Under the pieces are notes generated by a model. That model was not told the DNA's origin. It saw only the letters and a program-made list of their open reading frames with translations, and did no database searches. A DNA stretch of 64,000 bases from Oscillospiraceae bacterium (lineage in GTDB: Bacteria > Bacillota > Clostridia > Oscillospirales > Oscillospiraceae). Position numbers and translations under genes: made by a program. The stretch covers positions 80,415 through 144,414 of the forward strand of contig JAFWRM010000032.1 in NCBI GenBank assembly GCA_017519975.1, in the 5' to 3' direction. Shown here one piece after another: positions 62,156 through 64,000 of this stretch. Position 1 is the first letter of the stretch, and each line of letters begins with the position of its first letter.

Positions 62156-63541
62156 ATGAAAGTGTCTGCCGGACATCGCACGGAAGTACATATGACAGAA
62201 GGCGATCCCCGTCGGGTGATCGTCGCTTTTGCGCTGCCCATTCTCCTCAGCCAGCTGTTTCAGCAGCTTTACAGTACGGCGGATACCTGGATCGTCGGAC
62301 ATTTCCGCGGAACGGAGGCGCTGGCCGCCGTCAGTTCCTCCGGGAGCCTGACGTTTCTGATGATCAGCTTCTTCGTGGGAACGTCCATGGGAGCGGGCGT
62401 AGTGATCAGCCGCTATTTCGGGGCCAGAGAATACGAAAAGACTTCCCGTGCCGTTCATACGACGGTGCTGCTCTCTCTCATCATGGGAGTATTTCTGACC
62501 GCGTTCGGCGTCGTGATGACGCCGATCCTCCTGCGTTGGATGGGAACGGACCCGGATGTACTGCCGCAGTCGATCATCTATTTCCGATACATTTTCCTCG
62601 GATCCATTCCGATGGTCATGTACAATTCTCTGCGCGGGATCATGAGTGCGGTAGGGGACAGCCGGCGCCCCCTGTATTATCTCATTCTTTCTTCCATGCT
62701 GAATATTCTGCTGGACGCGCTGTTCGTCGGAGTGTTCCGGTGGGGCGTATGGGCGGCTGCCGTAGCCACGGCGCTGTCACAGGCCGTGAGCGCGATCCTC
62801 TGCCTGGTCCAGCTCATGAAGAAGGGAAATGTCTATACGCTTTCCGCGGCGAAAATGAGGATCGACGGCGTCCTTGTGAAAGAGATCCTCCGAAACGGCC
62901 TGCCGTCAGGCGTTCAGAATTCCGTAATCGCGATAGCGAACGTGCTGGTGCAGACCAACATCAACAGCTTCGGCAAGCTGGCCATGGCGGCATGCGGCGC
63001 CTATTCCAAGATCGAGGGCTTTGCGTTTCTGCCGATCACCAGCTTTTCCATGGCGCTGACCACGTTCATCGGGCAGAATCTCGGCGCGAAGGAATACGAC
63101 CGTGCCCGTCGCGGGGCGAGGTTCGGGCTGACCATGGGAGTGGCCATGGCGGAACTCATCGGAGTTGCCGTGTTCGTTCTGGCACCGCTGATGATCCGGA
63201 CGTTCGATCCGAATCCGGAGGTGGTCGCCATAGGAACCCAGCAGGCAAGGATCGAAGCACCGTTCTACTGTCTGCTCGCCCTGTCACACTGCGTGTCCGG
63301 CGTATGCCGCGGGTGCGGAAAGGCCTCCGTGCCGATGTACATCATGCTGAGCGTATGGTGCGTTTTCCGCATCATCTACATAACCGTTGCCATGCATGTG
63401 CGTCACGTCATCTGGCTGCTGTTCTGCGCCTATCCGCTGACCTGGTTCATCAGTTCCGTTGCTTTTGTGATCTATTATCTGAAGTCGGACTGGGTACACG
63501 GATTTGAACGGAAAACGGACGCGGCGAACCACATACGGTAG
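62156..63541 (+). CDS. MATE family efflux transporter (third of three)
   Basis: The 461-residue polytopic protein has the MATE motifs ALPILLSQLFQQLYSTADTW, VVISRYFGAREYEKTSR and FIGQNLGAKEYDRARRG. It starts at the ATG after AAAGGGGGATCGACA, although upstream in-frame ATGs exist without ribosome sites. It is monocistronic with its own promoter and is most like the copy at 30914. The substrate is unknown. Confidence 0.92.
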   Translation: MKVSAGHRTEVHMTEGDPRRVIVAFALPILLSQLFQQLYSTADTWIVGHFRGTEALAAVSSSGSLTFLMISFFVGTSMGAGVVISRYFGAREYEKTSRAVHTTVLLSLIMGVFLTAFGVVMTPILLRWMGTDPDVLPQSIIYFRYIFLGSIPMVMYNSLRGIMSAVGDSRRPLYYLILSSMLNILLDALFVGVFRWGVWAAAVATALSQAVSAILCLVQLMKKGNVYTLSAAKMRIDGVLVKEILRNGLPSGVQNSVIAIANVLVQTNINSFGKLAMAACGAYSKIEGFAFLPITSFSMALTTFIGQNLGAKEYDRARRGARFGLTMGVAMAELIGVAVFVLAPLMIRTFDPNPEVVAIGTQQARIEAPFYCLLALSHCVSGVCRGCGKASVPMYIMLSVWCVFRIIYITVAMHVRHVIWLLFCAYPLTWFISSVAFVIYYLKSDWVHGFERKTDAANHIR

Positions 63542-63597
63542 AGTCGGCGCACCGGGAACCGAGGGCAGGAGAAGCCTGCAGCAGAGGCAAATATATA

Positions 63598-63626
63598 TTG
63601 ACAAACGGCAGGCGTCGTGCTAATAT
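63598..63626 (+). promoter_or_regulatory. Predicted promoter of the tRNA-Ser pair
   Basis: TTGACA (63598-63603), 17 bases, TAATAT (63621-63626). Confidence 0.75.
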
Positions 63627-63645
63627 AAACGGGCGTTTGAGATGT

Positions 63646-63734
63646 GGAGAGATACCGAAGCGGTCATAACGGAGCGGTCTTGAAAACCGTCGTACGGCAA
63701 CGTACCGTGGGTTCGAATCCCACTCTCTCCGCCA
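63646..63734 (+). tRNA. tRNA-Ser (anticodon UGA)
   Basis: Acceptor GGAGAGA/TCTCTCC, G73, long variable arm typical of serine, anticodon loop CTTGAAA, T arm GGTTCGAATCC, encoded CCA. Confidence 0.96.
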
Positions 63735-63750
63735 TTTTTAATATCGTCAT

Positions 63751-63842
63751 GGAGAAGTACCCAAGAGGCCGAAGGGGCTCCCCTGCTAAGGGAGTAGACG
63801 TCTAAACCGCGTGCGAGGGTTCAAATCCCTCCTTCTCCGCCA
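63751..63842 (+). tRNA. tRNA-Ser (anticodon GCU)
   Basis: Acceptor GGAGAAG/CTTCTCC, G73, anticodon arm CTCCC-CTGCTAA-GGGAG, long variable arm, encoded CCA. It follows the other tRNA-Ser by 16 bases in the same transcript. Confidence 0.96.
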
Positions 63843-63843
63843 T

Positions 63844-63880
63844 AAAAGTACTCTGATTTTAATAGAATCAGAGTACTTTT
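63844..63880 (+). terminator. Terminator of the tRNA-Ser pair
   Basis: The perfect 15-bp stem (63844-63858/63866-63880) is followed by CTTTTT. Confidence 0.92.
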
Positions 63881-63896
63881 CTTTTTGAATACAGAA

Positions 63897-63919
63897 AACC
63901 ACAGGCTGTGCCTGTGGTT
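63897..63919. terminator. Second hairpin near the window end
   Basis: The perfect 10-bp stem (63897-63906/63910-63919) has a three-base loop. It may be a back-up terminator or belong to a gene beyond the window. No coding region was supported in 63920-64000. Confidence 0.5.
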
Positions 63920-64000
63920 CAGAAAGGCTAGGCCTATACGGAAAAGAAAACCTCCTGTGTTAGAATGAAGTGGGTTTGCCAGCCACAACACAAAAACCAG

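Overview
The window looks like a chromosomal segment of a high-GC member of the Clostridia (Bacillota). The evidence is the set of Gram-positive housekeeping genes (murT/gatD, a Gls24 gene beside a fatty-acid-kinase-like gene, a walJ-like gene, rlmH, murA, typA), the lipoprotein lipoboxes, strong Shine-Dalgarno sites with a fair number of TTG and GTG starts, and sigma-A-type promoters with 16-17 base spacers. No rRNA, prophage, insertion sequence or CRISPR array was seen. Five tRNA genes are present: Ala-GGC, Arg-ACG, Pro-CGG, Ser-UGA and Ser-GCU.

Bases 1-18150 are an accessory catabolic region. After the end of a truncated S9-type hydrolase comes a plus-strand operon: a six-hairpin glycosidase-like protein, a MoaF-like protein and a glycyl radical enzyme. 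Facing it is a three-gene oxidoreductase operon in which two FAD-linked oxidases flank a CCG/[4Fe-4S] protein. A LysR regulator then sits divergent from a sugar-type ABC transporter (binding lipoprotein, permease, double ATPase, permease). The region ends with a second MoaF-like protein that is a tandem duplication. Together these suggest import and anaerobic oxidation/radical chemistry on an unidentified, probably glycosylated or sugar-acid-like compound. The substrate cannot be read from the sequence, and no glycyl-radical activase is present.

Bases 18150-30900 are mostly core genes: gatD-murT, ruvX, ybaK, gls24-fakA-like, rlmH-walJ, murA, a Nudix hydrolase, typA, tRNA-Ala and fdhD. The GatD copy has lost its glutaminase Cys and His.

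Bases 30900-40400 carry a MATE transporter, a heavy-metal P-type ATPase controlled by a divergent TetR gene through one palindrome between two face-to-face promoters, a membrane/cytidylate-kinase-like fusion, a cyclophilin lipoprotein and an M16C peptidase.

Bases 40400-54200 hold rpoB-rpoC (without the usual rplJL neighbour), a cysteine-synthase-like gene, an acyl carrier protein, tRNA-Arg, an unrecognised double-cupin protein with a MATE gene, and a barnase-barstar pair. In that pair the barnase is the C-terminal domain of a lipoprotein whose N-terminal half is AT-rich.

Bases 54400-64000 contain a TetM/EF-G-like GTPase fused to a Rae1/YacP-type NYN nuclease domain, tRNA-Pro, a small membrane protein, a thiamine pyrophosphokinase, a PurN homologue with altered catalytic residues, a YgiQ-type radical SAM protein, a DUF2156 protein, a third MATE transporter and two tRNA-Ser genes.
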